Assembly: GCF_001949145.1 (NCBI RefSeq)
Contig: NW_019091414.1
Location: 1,159,791-1,223,790 of the forward strand
Length of the DNA: 64,000 bases
Direction: 5' to 3'
From: Acanthaster planci
Taxonomy: Eukaryota > Echinodermata > Asteroidea > Valvatida > Acanthasteridae
The translations under genes were made by a program, and so were the position numbers. The notes below the pieces were generated by a model. The model worked only from the letters and a program-made list of their open reading frames with translations. It ran no database searches and was not told the origin of the DNA. Shown piece after piece: positions 42,705 to 53,700 of this stretch (positions are counted from its first letter, which is position 1; each line of letters opens with the position of its first letter).

Positions 42705-43802
42705 CGGCGTGGGATCAGTTGCATTAATGAGCAGCATATGAAATCCAGTAAATCTACTGTATGTACATGTATGTATACATACAGTACAGTGAAAACTGCC
42801 TTGTCATGCAGCACGATGTGTTTGACGGGCAAGCTTTGGATTTGGATTCAGAAGGCCGGCTAGTGCTGGCTGGCAAAGCTACAATCCTGCATGTACATGT
42901 ATCTTTGTTGGATTGGTTGCCCCATGTACACACGCTATAGTGGTGGTTCCGGATACCTTGCTCGTCCTGAAGCCATCCACTTGCTTGATAAACTTTCCAA
43001 GCATTCCTTCAAATCTGTCTGAAGAATGAAGACCACAACGCTACACATAAATGGTAGTTTCTCTATCAACAGCAGCGAAGTGATTTTCAAAGGGGGGGGG
43101 GACGGATGAGGGAGGGCAGGGAGACAGTTGTGAGACCATCAGGCATTAATAAGCCAATCCATTAAGCCCCATCCCAGTATAGGAACTGTTGGGAAGGCAT
43201 GCTCCCCAGTTTAAAAATAGTTGGAAGGGGGGAGCCACTGGCTCCCACTTCTGCCACCAGTGTTCTCTATTAAAAATTATGTCTGATCTTACACCAACGG
43301 ACATTTCCCAACTGTAACAGAACACATGACACACTATCAAAATCACAAATATTTTTTGGTTAACAGATAGAATGTGATTCTGCTGAGGGCCAATTTGGAA
43401 GAGGTAAGATAGGCAACACAACTTGTTTTTTTTTGGTCAAAAAATAATTATTTGGGAAACACAATTTAAACAAGTTTACGAGATCAGTTGAAAATAATTA
43501 AAATCTTTTAGAATTTGGTACATGCCCCTATAAATTTGTAGATTCCTGTCACTTACACGTACCGGTATCACTTAACAAATACTCCACACATCATTAGAAC
43601 TTAAAGTTCAAAACAAGTCACTTCTCTCCAGAATACTTTGATCTGATTGCAAATGTTGCTTTGAAAACTAATGTATTGTAGCAGTTTTAAACAAGTATAT
43701 GGTTGTGATATTTGACCTAACCATACCGAAACGCCGACAGATACTGTGGTACACAGCTTTTTCTTAGGTACAGAAAAGTGAACCTACGTGTATAAACTAT
43801 GA

Positions 43803-44978
43803 TCACATGACTGCACTGCGGGCAGAGTGGCCTACCAGGGTCGGGACAAGAGAGTTGAACTCCTCAGCCGTCTTGAGAGTGTACTTCTTCAGCTGGGGTC
43901 GCAGTGTGTGAATCTTGTCGATGGTCTCTTCATCCAAGGCACAGTAGCAGTGGAGAGTATGAAGCCTTTGGGAGTGCTTGACGACGTCCAGTAACGCACG
44001 CTTGAGTTCCTCGGTACCCTTCGTGACGATTGCCAAGTACTCCAAGGTGCTGTGATAATACCGCGCCACCGTGGAGACCTCATCTTGCAATTCTGTCATG
44101 GTCCTCATGTGGAGCTCAACCAACGGGATCTGAGGGTCCAAGATGGTGAGAATGCGGTGTCGCTCGATGGTGTGGTCAAACTTCAAGCAGACCCGTAAAC
44201 GCTTATGCCTACTGACCAGACTTGTCCAGGATTCAGCCGGAATCACCTTGTGGTACTTCTCCTCCCTGTTGCAAGCCAAGGAGAGGTAATAAAGAGGAAG
44301 TCGCATGGAACTACTGAACTCAGTAAAGAGTTCCTCTGATGCCGACCGATAGTGGATGCTGAGCGAGTTGATCTTGGGACACTTCTTAACAACTGTGTGC
44401 ATGCACTCAGGACTGATGAAGCACATGAGGGAGGTGTTTTGAAGGTTTAGCTCCTGAAGGGTAGGGTGGTTGTCGGCTAGTAGATACAGCAAGACATCTC
44501 GGTACGTGACAGACAGACCACTTAGGTCCACCTTGGTCAGAGTTGCAACCATCTTTGCGCGAGGATCTGGTGGACCAAAGAGCTCTGCCAGGCTGCTTAG
44601 AAACTCTAAACCCTGGAAGAACAGGGGATTTTCCATTGTGAAGGTGACACTGATCTCCTCAAGACGACGTTCATCACAGCGGGCAAGTCCCGTAAGCACT
44701 TCACAGGCATTCTGCCGGTTCACCAGCTCCTGCTGGTTCAGGTAGATCGTCACCATTCGTAGCTGTCGGCCATGCTTGGCCAGGCACTGGAGTTGGTTGG
44801 AGTCCTCTTCGGTCTTGAAGTGGAAGGTGAACCTACGCCACAGAGTTTGGTCATCAAAGCACTCAGACCAGCTCTTGCATGTGAGGGCAGCTGAACAGCG
44901 ATCTGCCAAGGACAAGTAACTCAGGATGTTGATAATAATGTGATCGGGCAGATCGCTCCATTGTCCCTCCAAATCCAT
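43803..44978 (-). CDS. FBXO39: F-box protein, FBXO39-like
   Basis: This is a single uninterrupted frame of 391 codons. Residues about 8-50 (SDLPDHIIINILSYLSLADR, then CSAALTCKSW, then LWRRFTF) form a classic F-box, which binds SKP1 in an SCF ubiquitin ligase. The rest is leucine-rich and irregular, as in FBXO39/FBXO33-type adaptors. Segments such as SEELFTEFSS, FDHTIERHRILTILDPQIPL and the C-terminal AVM align in order with vertebrate FBXO39 from memory. The length is slightly below the roughly 440 residues of that family. The start is fixed by an in-frame TGA in the same exon upstream (near 45014) and by the F-box beginning eight residues in. A splice acceptor (TTCTTTAACAG, exon edge 45017) shows that a separate 5' UTR exon exists. 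The substrate is unknown. FBXO39-like is the best fit, but another F-box/LRR-like paralogue is possible. Confidence 0.85.
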   Translation of the reverse strand: MDLEGQWSDLPDHIIINILSYLSLADRCSAALTCKSWSECFDDQTLWRRFTFHFKTEEDSNQLQCLAKHGRQLRMVTIYLNQQELVNRQNACEVLTGLARCDERRLEEISVTFTMENPLFFQGLEFLSSLAELFGPPDPRAKMVATLTKVDLSGLSVTYRDVLLYLLADNHPTLQELNLQNTSLMCFISPECMHTVVKKCPKINSLSIHYRSASEELFTEFSSSMRLPLYYLSLACNREEKYHKVIPAESWTSLVSRHKRLRVCLKFDHTIERHRILTILDPQIPLVELHMRTMTELQDEVSTVARYYHSTLEYLAIVTKGTEELKRALLDVVKHSQRLHTLHCYCALDEETIDKIHTLRPQLKKYTLKTAEEFNSLVPTLVGHSARSAVM

Positions 44979-45017
44979 TACACCCAGAAACCCAAGTTTG
45001 TCATTTGCCCTTCAAAT
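44979..45017 (-). other. 5' UTR part of the F-box coding exon, with splice acceptor
   Basis: On the minus strand CTTTCTTTAACAG is followed by ATTTGAAGG, giving a pyrimidine-rich acceptor 39 nt before the ATG. The upstream non-coding exon was not located; it probably lies in 45-47 kb. Confidence 0.6.
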
Positions 45018-45754
45018 CTGTTAAAGAAAGGAAGAAAAAACAAAATACAGAAGTGGATATAACAAGGCGTTATCTCATCAATCTAGTAACCGTAATCAAT
45101 GTAATGGCTTTCCATGATGACATCTGCTATATTACAGGTCAATGATCACCATTCAACGACAAATGGGAGAGCACTGGGATAAACACACTAATACAGGCTT
45201 TAATAATTAGCACACTGTCCACAAAACATGTTTGGTAAGGTAGGCAGCCGATGTGTTTGTATAGTGTTTGTACTGTATTTGTGTACACATACATGACATT
45301 TCCAGTGATCAAACAAAGGCGCTTAGTACTTGACAAAGGGAGTTCACATTAGTTCACCTAATCTTCCAAGATCCTTAAAATTCAGGAACTTGGAGAATAC
45401 TATAACAGGATCATTTGATTTGGAATATGATCAAGCAAGTGGACTTTATGAAAATGTCCCCTGGATCGGACATGCTGGACGCTGAAATGTTTTAAATAAT
45501 TTGTCAATCTGATTCAGTGATTAGCCTAATCATGTGCTACATTGGGTCATGTAGGCCTAAATTATGAAGATTAAGTGGAGTCTGCCTTTATGATGACAAA
45601 TACAATGTAGGTCCTATTATGATTCTGCAAATTGGCTAAAAGTTTGATCGGTTTGACCTCCCTAAGATTCCTCCATCATGTCCACAGTTTGACAGACATG
45701 ACAGAGCATGCAAGTGTGTTCTTATTCCTCCATGGTGTACAGTGTACACAGTGT

Positions 45755-45960
45755 ACCAATTCAATTCAATTCGAGAAAACGTTTATTGCATACTCTTTCA
45801 AAAACATTACATTAATCCGTTAATTAAGACTAGAGAAGTTGGTACATAGAAATTGACAAAATAAATAAGCTTAAGAAAATAGATCAGAAATTTAAGAAAC
45901 TTAGTACAATGTGGCCATTGGTAAAAAAAACTCTCACTTAATTCTTTTATAACCTTATTC
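45755..45960 (-). mobile_element. Probable LINE 3' end, minus strand
   Basis: Read on the minus strand, an AATAAA-containing stretch (GCAATAAACGTTTTC) is followed by short tandem TTGAA units (GAATTGAATTGAATTG). This is the typical 3' tail of CR1/Jockey-like LINEs. No coding part remains visible. The left edge is sharp at the tail and the right edge is uncertain. Confidence 0.45.
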
Positions 45961-47469
45961 TATCAATGAAATTTATGACAACGACAAACATGACAAAGTG
46001 AAGTACACCGAATGCGCAAATAATACTAGAACGTGCACTCTCACTGCAGATTACCTTATTTGGTGCGCTATGCGACATTCAAGTGCGCTAAAAACTTACT
46101 TCATCTATGAAGCGAGATTCCATCGCCGAAGTGACCATGTCGTCTCAGAAAATGTGACCACACTTTTTGCATTAGGCTGGTTTATACAATCACAAAGTAA
46201 TTCCTACCAAAGTGATGCAAACACACATGTGCAAATCCACGAATAATCAGCTTCTACCTGACGTAATTTCGTACCAGTTGGGCCCATCATTAGCCGGCCT
46301 CTCACTAGTCTTGGCCCAAGACGTCAGTGATCAATGGTTGTGTGATTTCTGTTGAAGAGCGCCCTCGCACAGCTAGTTTTTACTGCCTCTCACTAATATT
46401 TGGGCTGAAAAACCCTGGGGCACTACTCATACGCCACCAACTCCTGTGTGTTTCGCGGGCCATTTTGGGCCACTTTCAGGGGCTGAAAAATTACTTTCGG
46501 TAGTATTTCGAAGATCAATGAGGAAAGTTATTCCTGTAAAATCGGCAAGGCATCATTTTCACCTTACGAGAAATGTATACTTCTGAAAATCTTCAATTTG
46601 TTTAAACTTCTAAAAATTCATCCTAATTATTATTTTCAGGCCCTGCTATATGACAGAATGATAACGAATTTCCCGAGGGAATTTTCTTTCCAGTTTCAGG
46701 TGAACCAACCGTCAGTAATAATGACGAGCTGATGGACAAATGTGATCACCATGGGATGAGGAGCAACTTAATTCGCGGTCCTTCGCTGTTGCCCGACGGT
46801 CCAAGCGATTCAAGTGTTAAAAGATTACTCGAGGGTCAGTGTTGGTGATTAGTTGTCGTCTTTGTCCTTTTTCAAAGAAATCGATGTGTTTCTTTTCCTT
46901 CAAGTTCGTCCATGGGTCTCAGGCTCGACAACATTGCACAATGAGAAATAACCGTGTCCGGCCGATATCCAACTTTTTAGTGACGGACTCAATGGACCCT
47001 TCAATGCTTTTGGATACTGACCCTTTGCGATTTCATTTTTGATCGTGTTCTTCCGGACTGGATTGAAAGCAAAAGTGCTTGGACTCATAACACTGGAACA
47101 ATGAAGGGTGCGGGGATCTTATCAAGACTGTCAAGATATAAATAACTTGAACTTCGAGACAACTTTGGAGACACGTGCGATACCAACTCAGGGGTCCAAC
47201 ATTGCTCCAACTTTGAACCGATTATCCAACGACGCGAGTCAGTTGCGAGTTTCCAACTTTGGATCATGGAAGAAGGAAAACAGCCCTCCACGGTTGGAGC
47301 ACTCGAACGTTGGCTTGCTACCTGGGTCGCAACAAGTTCAACTTGACAGTGGCGTACATTAGGCCCTGTTTGGGGGAACCCCCCGGGGGGAGGCACACAC
47401 GTTATCAAGGGGGAACCACAAGAAAATGAGTGGCATCTGCATAGCACTATAGAAACTCAACGGAGATTA

Positions 47470-48540
47470 GTTCAAAATGTTCCAAACTTGCTGGTTTCAT
47501 TCGACGCACTGTGAAGTCCATAAATACAGCAGTTTTCTTGAAACTTTTTCAAGGCCTGTTCTTGAATTATGGATCAGCAGAGACGGTTTGGAAACCACAT
47601 GAGAAAAACCACATCGAATGCATTGAGGCAGTTCAACGACGCTTCACAAAATCTTGCCTTCCTTACAATCTTGCTACCTCCCTCTATTACCAACTTCGCT
47701 TGTCTACCCCCCTACAACAGACTTGTCTTCTTAAGTGTTTCCGTCGTCATCAAATACCTTTTCAAACATATTAACATCCCATCACATTTTCTCCCACACC
47801 GGCCTAACACAACGAAGACAGACACCCTGCTCTTCAAACATTAATACTGCCGAATGGAATTTTCTTTCTTTACCCTCTTTCCGAGATTGTTTTATTCGCT
47901 TCCCCATGATCTCCGAGACCTCTGTCTGGAACCCTCCCCTAAATACTTTTTTTCACTCTTTATATGAACACCTCTTTAACCAGGGTCCTATCATCCATGC
48001 TTTGTTGCCGGAAAATCCGGCTTCAATCCTGCAAGGTCATCCAATTTTTTTGAAGGCTCTATGCAGGCCTACGTGTATTTTGTTTTCCATTGTTTTCCAC
48101 TGCCTAATACGGGCGATTCACAATAGTGCGCCACCAAGAGTTTACAACACGTTGGCCAATCACGCTCGAAATTTGTCGACCCTTTCCAAACGCGCATTGG
48201 GTCGACAAATTTCGCGCATTGTGATTGGCCAACGCATTGTAAACTCTTGGTGGCACACTATTATTGGGAAACAGCCTATTGCCAGAACAGGTTTTTTTCA
48301 TATGTGCACTGAAAGTAATTTAAGACCCCCATTTCAGTTTACTTTCAAATTTTGTTTTATTCATTGCTTTATTATTTCAAATTATTGTATTAATGTGATG
48401 TTATGTTACCTTAGTATTGGTTTTATTTTCATGAGTTTTTGTATTTATATTTTAATTATTTTCCGTTTCCCATTTAACAATTTGGAGAGCACCTCGACAG
48501 AAAGTATTTCTCTTGGGCAACCACGGCAGCGGGATTAAAT
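47470..48540 (+). pseudogene. Decayed non-LTR retrotransposon (LINE) 3' part with reverse-transcriptase tail
   Basis: The frame at 47511-47774 reads ...NYGSAETVWKPHEKNH and then IECIEAVQRRFTK. This is the characteristic segment after the reverse-transcriptase thumb of CR1/Jockey-like LINEs (the YGSxVWxPxxxxxIxxIExVQRRFT signature). Frameshifts and stops follow: TKTDTLLFKH in another frame, then the FFPRLFYSLPHDLRDL-like C-terminal motif near 47870-47930. The downstream AT-rich segment to about 48540 looks like its 3' UTR. It is interrupted by the palindromic MITE at 48110-48276, which must have inserted later. This is a dead 5'-truncated copy. Confidence 0.75.
48110..48276. mobile_element. 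Palindromic foldback MITE, copy B, nested in the LINE
   Basis: The ~167-bp palindrome is homologous to 32380-32547. Shared words include CACAATAG.GCGCC.CCAAGA, GTTGGCCAATC and GTCGACC, with the mirror half GTCGACAAATTT...GTGATTGGCCAA. It interrupts the LINE 3' segment, which dates its insertion after the LINE. Confidence 0.9.
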
Positions 48541-49199
48541 ATTGCGTCCGTATTTTGTTTCAAATTTTGAATTATATGTTTTCAAGTATGTTTTCATCAC
48601 GTACTCAATGATGAGTATTTTTATCCCACGATGTAGCATAGGCAGGAAGTTGTGAATGTATTGGCATGTGTACATGTACTTTATATGTAAGCACATGATC
48701 AGACTTCCGCATGAGAAATTCCGTCTAGCGCCCGCGTCTACTACGCGACTGTTCGTCGCAAAGGAAGGAAGGCCAAGGCCACCGCCGTTTCACTTGTTGT
48801 CGGTGCCTTGCTCATTGTTCATGTGGTTCAGCCCTACTACACTGGTTCACGCTATCCTACAGTGTACCTGTATACTGTAAGAACACGAATCGTAGTAAGA
48901 ACGGGACCCGCGCTGCACCCCAGCTCCCTCGAGCCTCCGCGGCGATCGTATCTCCAGCTAGCTCTGCGATGTCAGGTACCAAAAAATAAAGCTGGTGTTT
49001 GTAGTTGGCAAATGGATGAAACCATCAGTACGTGAGATTTCAATCTGCGAGTGCGAGTTCCGTCAGTCACCACCTGATTTCGCTTTTCATGTATGTATAT
49101 TTCCTTTCCTTCAAGCGTTGTTCCGACTACAGGAACGGTAGTCGGGACTATGGAGGAAGTTTTCCTTCCTCCATGTCGGGACCAAAGATTCATCGGAAC

Positions 49200-49533
49200 C
49201 AGCGGCGTATCCAGTAGGGTTGGAGTGGGCGGGGGGCGGTTGTTTTTAATTTTTTTTAACTGACAATACTTAATAGGTGTGTAGGAAAGAAAGTAATCAC
49301 TATCAGTGCATTTGTTCGTCAGATAAATAGGCTACATGTATATATTTTTTCTCCCTCTTTTATTTACATTGTTGAATAAGCCCGAACATGCCGAAAGTAT
49401 ATGTAGGCCTACATTGCTTTTGAATTTGCCCCCTACCCCCATAACTGTGGGGCCCGACGTCCGCCTTGCTCCCATATGTTCACCCCGTTCTGGGAGTTTT
49501 GCCCCAGTGACACCAAAGCTCCATATGCCACTG
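49200..49533. mobile_element. Possible MITE with short imperfect TIRs
   Basis: The left end CAGCGGCGTATCCAG and the reverse complement of the right end, CAGTGGCATATGGAG, match at 11 of 15 positions. Both ends are followed inward by G-rich or C-rich stretches, as in common CAGTGGCGTA-type animal MITEs. No clear target duplication was seen. Confidence 0.5.
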
Positions 49534-49740
49534 TAAGAAAGGTAGTAGTAGACTAGTGGCCGAATAGTCGGTCTCCACAAATGAATCGAATATTTATGAT
49601 TTGGATCATGTCCAAATGTTAAAAGAATGTGTTGTGTAGTCCATATAGAACCCATCCATTGTTTAAAATGACAAGTTTTCAGCATTTATATATGGACATA
49701 GACATAGATTTCCCCTTGCAGTGGTTTATGAGCCATCAGA

Positions 49741-49855
49741 AAGCAATAACATATTCTAAAAAGTCAAATTTAGCATGGAAAATATTGAGGTTTTTACTTT
49801 GAAAAAACATGAATTTTTTAGAAAAGTCTCTGCCAGGTTTGTACACCACACAGGA
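49741..49855. repeat. Dispersed repeat related to the arms at 37.6/38.2 kb
   Basis: GCAATAACAT..TCTAAAAAGTCAAATTTAGCA, then GGAAAATATTGAGGT, then TGAATTTTTTAGA matches the left arm at 37561-37668 in the same orientation. No partner arm is evident nearby, so this is a solo arm. Confidence 0.7.
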
Positions 49856-50546
49856 TGTCAAGTGAAGTCTTTGTTCAGAACTCTTTCCTCTAACTTTCCA
49901 AAATAATTTTTTTTCTAACTTAAAGTTGTACTGTCACACATTTTGTGGTGTTAATTACAAGAAGCAAACAACCTATTTAATTCATGCTATTATGATTTCT
50001 TTGGCTCTTGTAAAATTGCATTTTAGTATTTACTAATCCCCTCTAAAAGAAACTCTACTAGGGTATGCAAGATAATTTTTTTGTTTGGGCATGATTAGGT
50101 CCAACTTTGTCCTCTTCATGTTGTGAGGAAATTTTGCTCAGTTGCACACCCTTCGTAAAAAACTCTCAATTTGTACATGTATTTGGAAGTTTCTCAATTT
50201 TTTCTTAAATTTATTGTGTAAAGCTGATGAGTCAAGTGCAATTTGAGCTGGAAGTCCACCCGAATCGAGTGCATTTGCAAACAATATGACTGTTCATCAC
50301 TCCAATCAAGCAACTTGCATTGTCCACCCCCCCTCCTTGATCCACCCACTTCCATGTGCCACCAAATGGAGTTCTTACTCATAAAATTGCTTGTAGTCAC
50401 CGTACATGTACATTTTGTAGTTTTGATATCGTAATTGTATTTTGGTACACGAATTCCAACTGGTCAGCATGAGAAATTTTAGGTTTATTTTTTCACGAAG
50501 CTTGATAACATTAATTGCCAGCATAGATTTTAGAGTAAGGGAAGAT

Positions 50547-50585
50547 GGAAAGAAAGAAAGAAAGAAAGGGAAGGAAGGAAGGGGA
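50547..50585. repeat. GAAA/GGAA microsatellite
   Basis: AAAG units pass into AAGG units. It lies about 110 bp upstream of the SRCR gene start codon, within the presumed promoter or 5' UTR. Confidence 0.9.
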
Positions 50586-50693
50586 ATATTTTATTAAATT
50601 CACGTAATTAGTTTTACGAGAATTCTTGACAGGTGAATCTAAACCCAGCGTTTCTTTTACTGTTTAATTGGCCTTTAGTGATGAACCTACAGT

Positions 50694-50784
50694 ATGGAGA
50701 CAGCAAGTGTAGAATGGTTCCGATTGTGTATCTTCATCTATCTGAGTGTGTTCTGCATGCAAGCCACGCTCTCTGCCCCACCAC
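50694..50784 (+). CDS. SRCR receptor exon 1 (signal peptide)
   Basis: The exon encodes residues 1-30 plus one base. The donor is CCACCAC|GTAAGC. The start is fixed by tandem in-frame TGA codons just upstream. Confidence 0.85.
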
Positions 50785-53700
50785 GTAAGCTCACATCATT
50801 ATTAGACATTGTAAACTGGGTTATTGGCTCTTACATTGTATCCCTTGAACTTACAAGATTGCAGCCAGACCAACCAAACTTGGTTTTTCCATCAAAGAGG
50901 TTACAGAGAGAATGAAGATACAGAGAACAAGTTTATACTGCAACAACATGAGCAACCTGTACAAGATTTTCAGTGACATTGTTGAATTATGTGGCAAGTT
51001 GATCATTTAACATTAGGCTAAAAAAAAGGGTCTGGGTTTTGGTCACCGCACGCGTCGCCATAGACCTGCACATTGGCAAAAAAAAGGATTCATTTATTTT
51101 GCATCTAACAATTTCCAAAGCCTCAAAACTTACTTGATCGGCAGGAATTCTGCTACCTTGTAATTTTAACGTGTTTTTGATGGGTGGGATTGAGTAATAT
51201 GTACGGTGAAGGATTTCCCCGAGGCCTCCATACATTTCAGTTGGGCATTCTTAACAGATGACTTCATTCATGTATCTTAACACAAAGGCCTTGTCCGAAT
51301 CAGTTGGCTGCGGCTTGATATTATGCATGATTCTATGGGAACTGGCTGTGGATGCTGCCAAATACTCGGTGCAATTTTCAGCTGTAGTATTTTCATTTCG
51401 ACTCTAGAGCTAAACTATTGTTTTTCATTGGCTATTTGACCTGCAACTTGTTTCCTCTAAGCTAAAAGTAAAGCAGAAAACAATGTTCAAAGAATGTCAT
51501 ATACTGCTACCTTATGAGAATTTCGTTTAAAACTGGAAACTGGAGCTGAACATTTATTTTTCACATTTAATCTTTCCATGGTTGTGCTACTGTATTTTAA
51601 CAAGCTCAATCTTGTCAAGTATAGAAGCCTCATGTTTGAGTGAGATGACTGAAACCATTGCAGAATCTTTGCTGTATAATTTAGTGGGCTTATGGAGCAA
51701 CATCCAATCCACTGTAAACTTGCATTAAAAATACTGTCATTTTTAATTTCTTTTTTCCTCATTTGTAAAAGTACTGTTTTGTCTTGACTTTTTTGGGCTT
51801 TCTACTCTCCAGCATTGTCTGTTCGACTGACCAGTGGGGAGTATGACAATAGTGGCCTTGTACAGGTGTTTTATGATGGGGAATGGGGATTGCTGTGCAT
51901 GGAGAGCAATCAGTGGACGCGGCAGGTCGCTTCAGTTATCTGCCGTCAGTTAGGCTACCCATCAGCAGTGACTGCTACAAACTTTGTTGGCACATTACCT
52001 GAGAGTTACGCGGTAACCTGGGTCTCTAGTTTGTCTTGTATGGGTTATGAGACGAGACTGAGCGACTGTTCTCCGAGGACAGAACAACGCTCTGAATGTG
52101 GAGGCAGTGTTTATTTCCCTAAGGTGAAGGCAGCTGTGCACTGCCAACTAAATCCAGGTGAGTATGATGCATTCAGGTGATAGTCCTTATTCGCAGGCCA
52201 AATTCCCAACATGATGATGTGACCTCGAGCAAGTCACTTCACCCCTAACTACTTTGTCTGGCAAAGAATGTCTGCAACCGGGCATAAATGGGTACCTGTG
52301 AGGACAGATAATTTCATAGAGTCAAAGAGGCTCCAGCACCAGTTGAGAAAGATAAACTTCCAAAATTCCGTAGTGGATACTAACGCAGCAAATAAACAGA
52401 CTTTATAGGAATTCTTATAAGATGGCTCAAACAAAAGGAAAATTCCAGTTTAATAGCAAAAGAAATACAGTAGGTTAACTTTGTTATGTAACAGAAAGGA
52501 CTGTCGGTATAGGAGAGGAGCCCATCCGTTGTCCAAGACAGTAGACAAAAACTACATGATCAGTGGGTCTCAGTTACCAGCGTACATATCCACAGCATTA
52601 ATCTGTTTTAGTAAAGGACCAACTGAGGAAGTAATTCAATCCAATTGTGCTTCAGTACTAGCTACAAAGTCATGGTGGGGAAAAAGGGTGAAGAAAGTCA
52701 AATTTTATCTCAAGATATGAAGCAGTGAATTAAATTTTATTCTTCCAGAGCTCAATAAATCACAAAACACTTGGATATTCTAAGGAATGTAAGACTTGTC
52801 ATTTGCTTTACCTTCAAGCATTCTCTCTGCGGCTCACTGGTGGTTTCCATGACAACAGTGGTCTTATAGAAGTTTATGATCGCAACAAGTGGGGCATCCT
52901 TTGCCTGTCCAGGGACCAGTGGAATCAACAGGCTGGGTCCGTGGTTTGTGGGCAGCTAGGATTCCCCAAGGCACTGACAGTGACAAGTTTCCATGGTGAC
53001 TATTCAAGAGCTTATGTTACAAGCAGGGAGATGTCATGTGAAGGAACGGAATCCAGGCTCATTGATTGTTCTTTTGAGTTGTCACAAACGTATGGCTGTG
53101 ACAGTGACCATGTGAAAGCTGCTGTGATCTGTATGCCAAAGCAAGGTAAGTCACAGTGACATGGTCATTGTCATTGAGGCAAGAGGCATCATGTGCAGCT
53201 GTTCTGTATTATAAATCTTAATAGATTCGTGTCATAAATTTATTTGGACTATACCCAATTAAATATACCGCAGTACTGGCATGACTACAGAAATAGGCAC
53301 ATACCCTACTGAATATACCGCTGTACTGGCAATGACTACATAAATAGGCACATACCCCACTGAATGTACCGCTGTACTGGCATGACTACATAAATANNNN
53401 NNNNNNNNNNNNNNNNNNNNNNNNNNNNNNNNNNNNNNNNNNNNNNNNNNNNNNNNNNNNNNNNNNNNNNNNNNNNNNNNNNNNNNNNNNNNNNNNNNNN
53501 NNNNNNNNNNNNNNNNNNNNNNNNNNNNNNNNNNNNNNNNNNNNNNNNNNNNNNNNNNNNNNNNNNNNNNNNNNNNNNNNNNNNNNNNNNNNNNNNNNNN
53601 NNNNNNNNNNNNNNNNNNNNNNNNNNNNNNNNNNNNNNNNNNNNNNNNNNNNNNNNNNNNNNNNNNNNNNNNNNNNNNNNNNNNNNNNNNNNNNNNNNNN

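Larger units (their letters stand above)
29824..43802. other. Intergenic region / possible 5' region of PPP1R16-like gene
   Basis: No protein-coding exon is recognised. The 5' UTR of the PPP1R16-like gene should begin just right of 29823, and an acceptor-like GATCTGTAG lies about 40 nt upstream of the ATG. The region contains a foldback MITE (32.4 kb), a SINE inside a large inverted repeat (37.6-38.3 kb), AT-rich sequence with little structure (39-42 kb), and a hairpin minisatellite (42.5 kb). A single N lies at 32629. Confidence 0.55.
45018..50693. other. Intergenic region between F-box and SRCR genes, rich in transposon remnants
   Basis: The two flanking genes are divergently transcribed. 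LINE, MITE and repeat copies fill much of the segment. The 46.2-47.4 kb part is less AT-rich and has no recognised repeat or gene. It could hold the 5' exon and promoter of the F-box gene, for example near the CRE-like AGACGTCAGTGA at 46319. Confidence 0.5.

Noticed and set aside
47150-47447. 120-codon minus-strand frame and repeated CCAACTTTG words
   Set aside because: No known domain was found, and the repeated words do not form a clear tandem or inverted element.
47735-48538. 267-codon plus-strand open frame
   Set aside because: It is a chance frame across LINE 3' sequence and the palindromic MITE. The LINE's own frame is elsewhere and broken.
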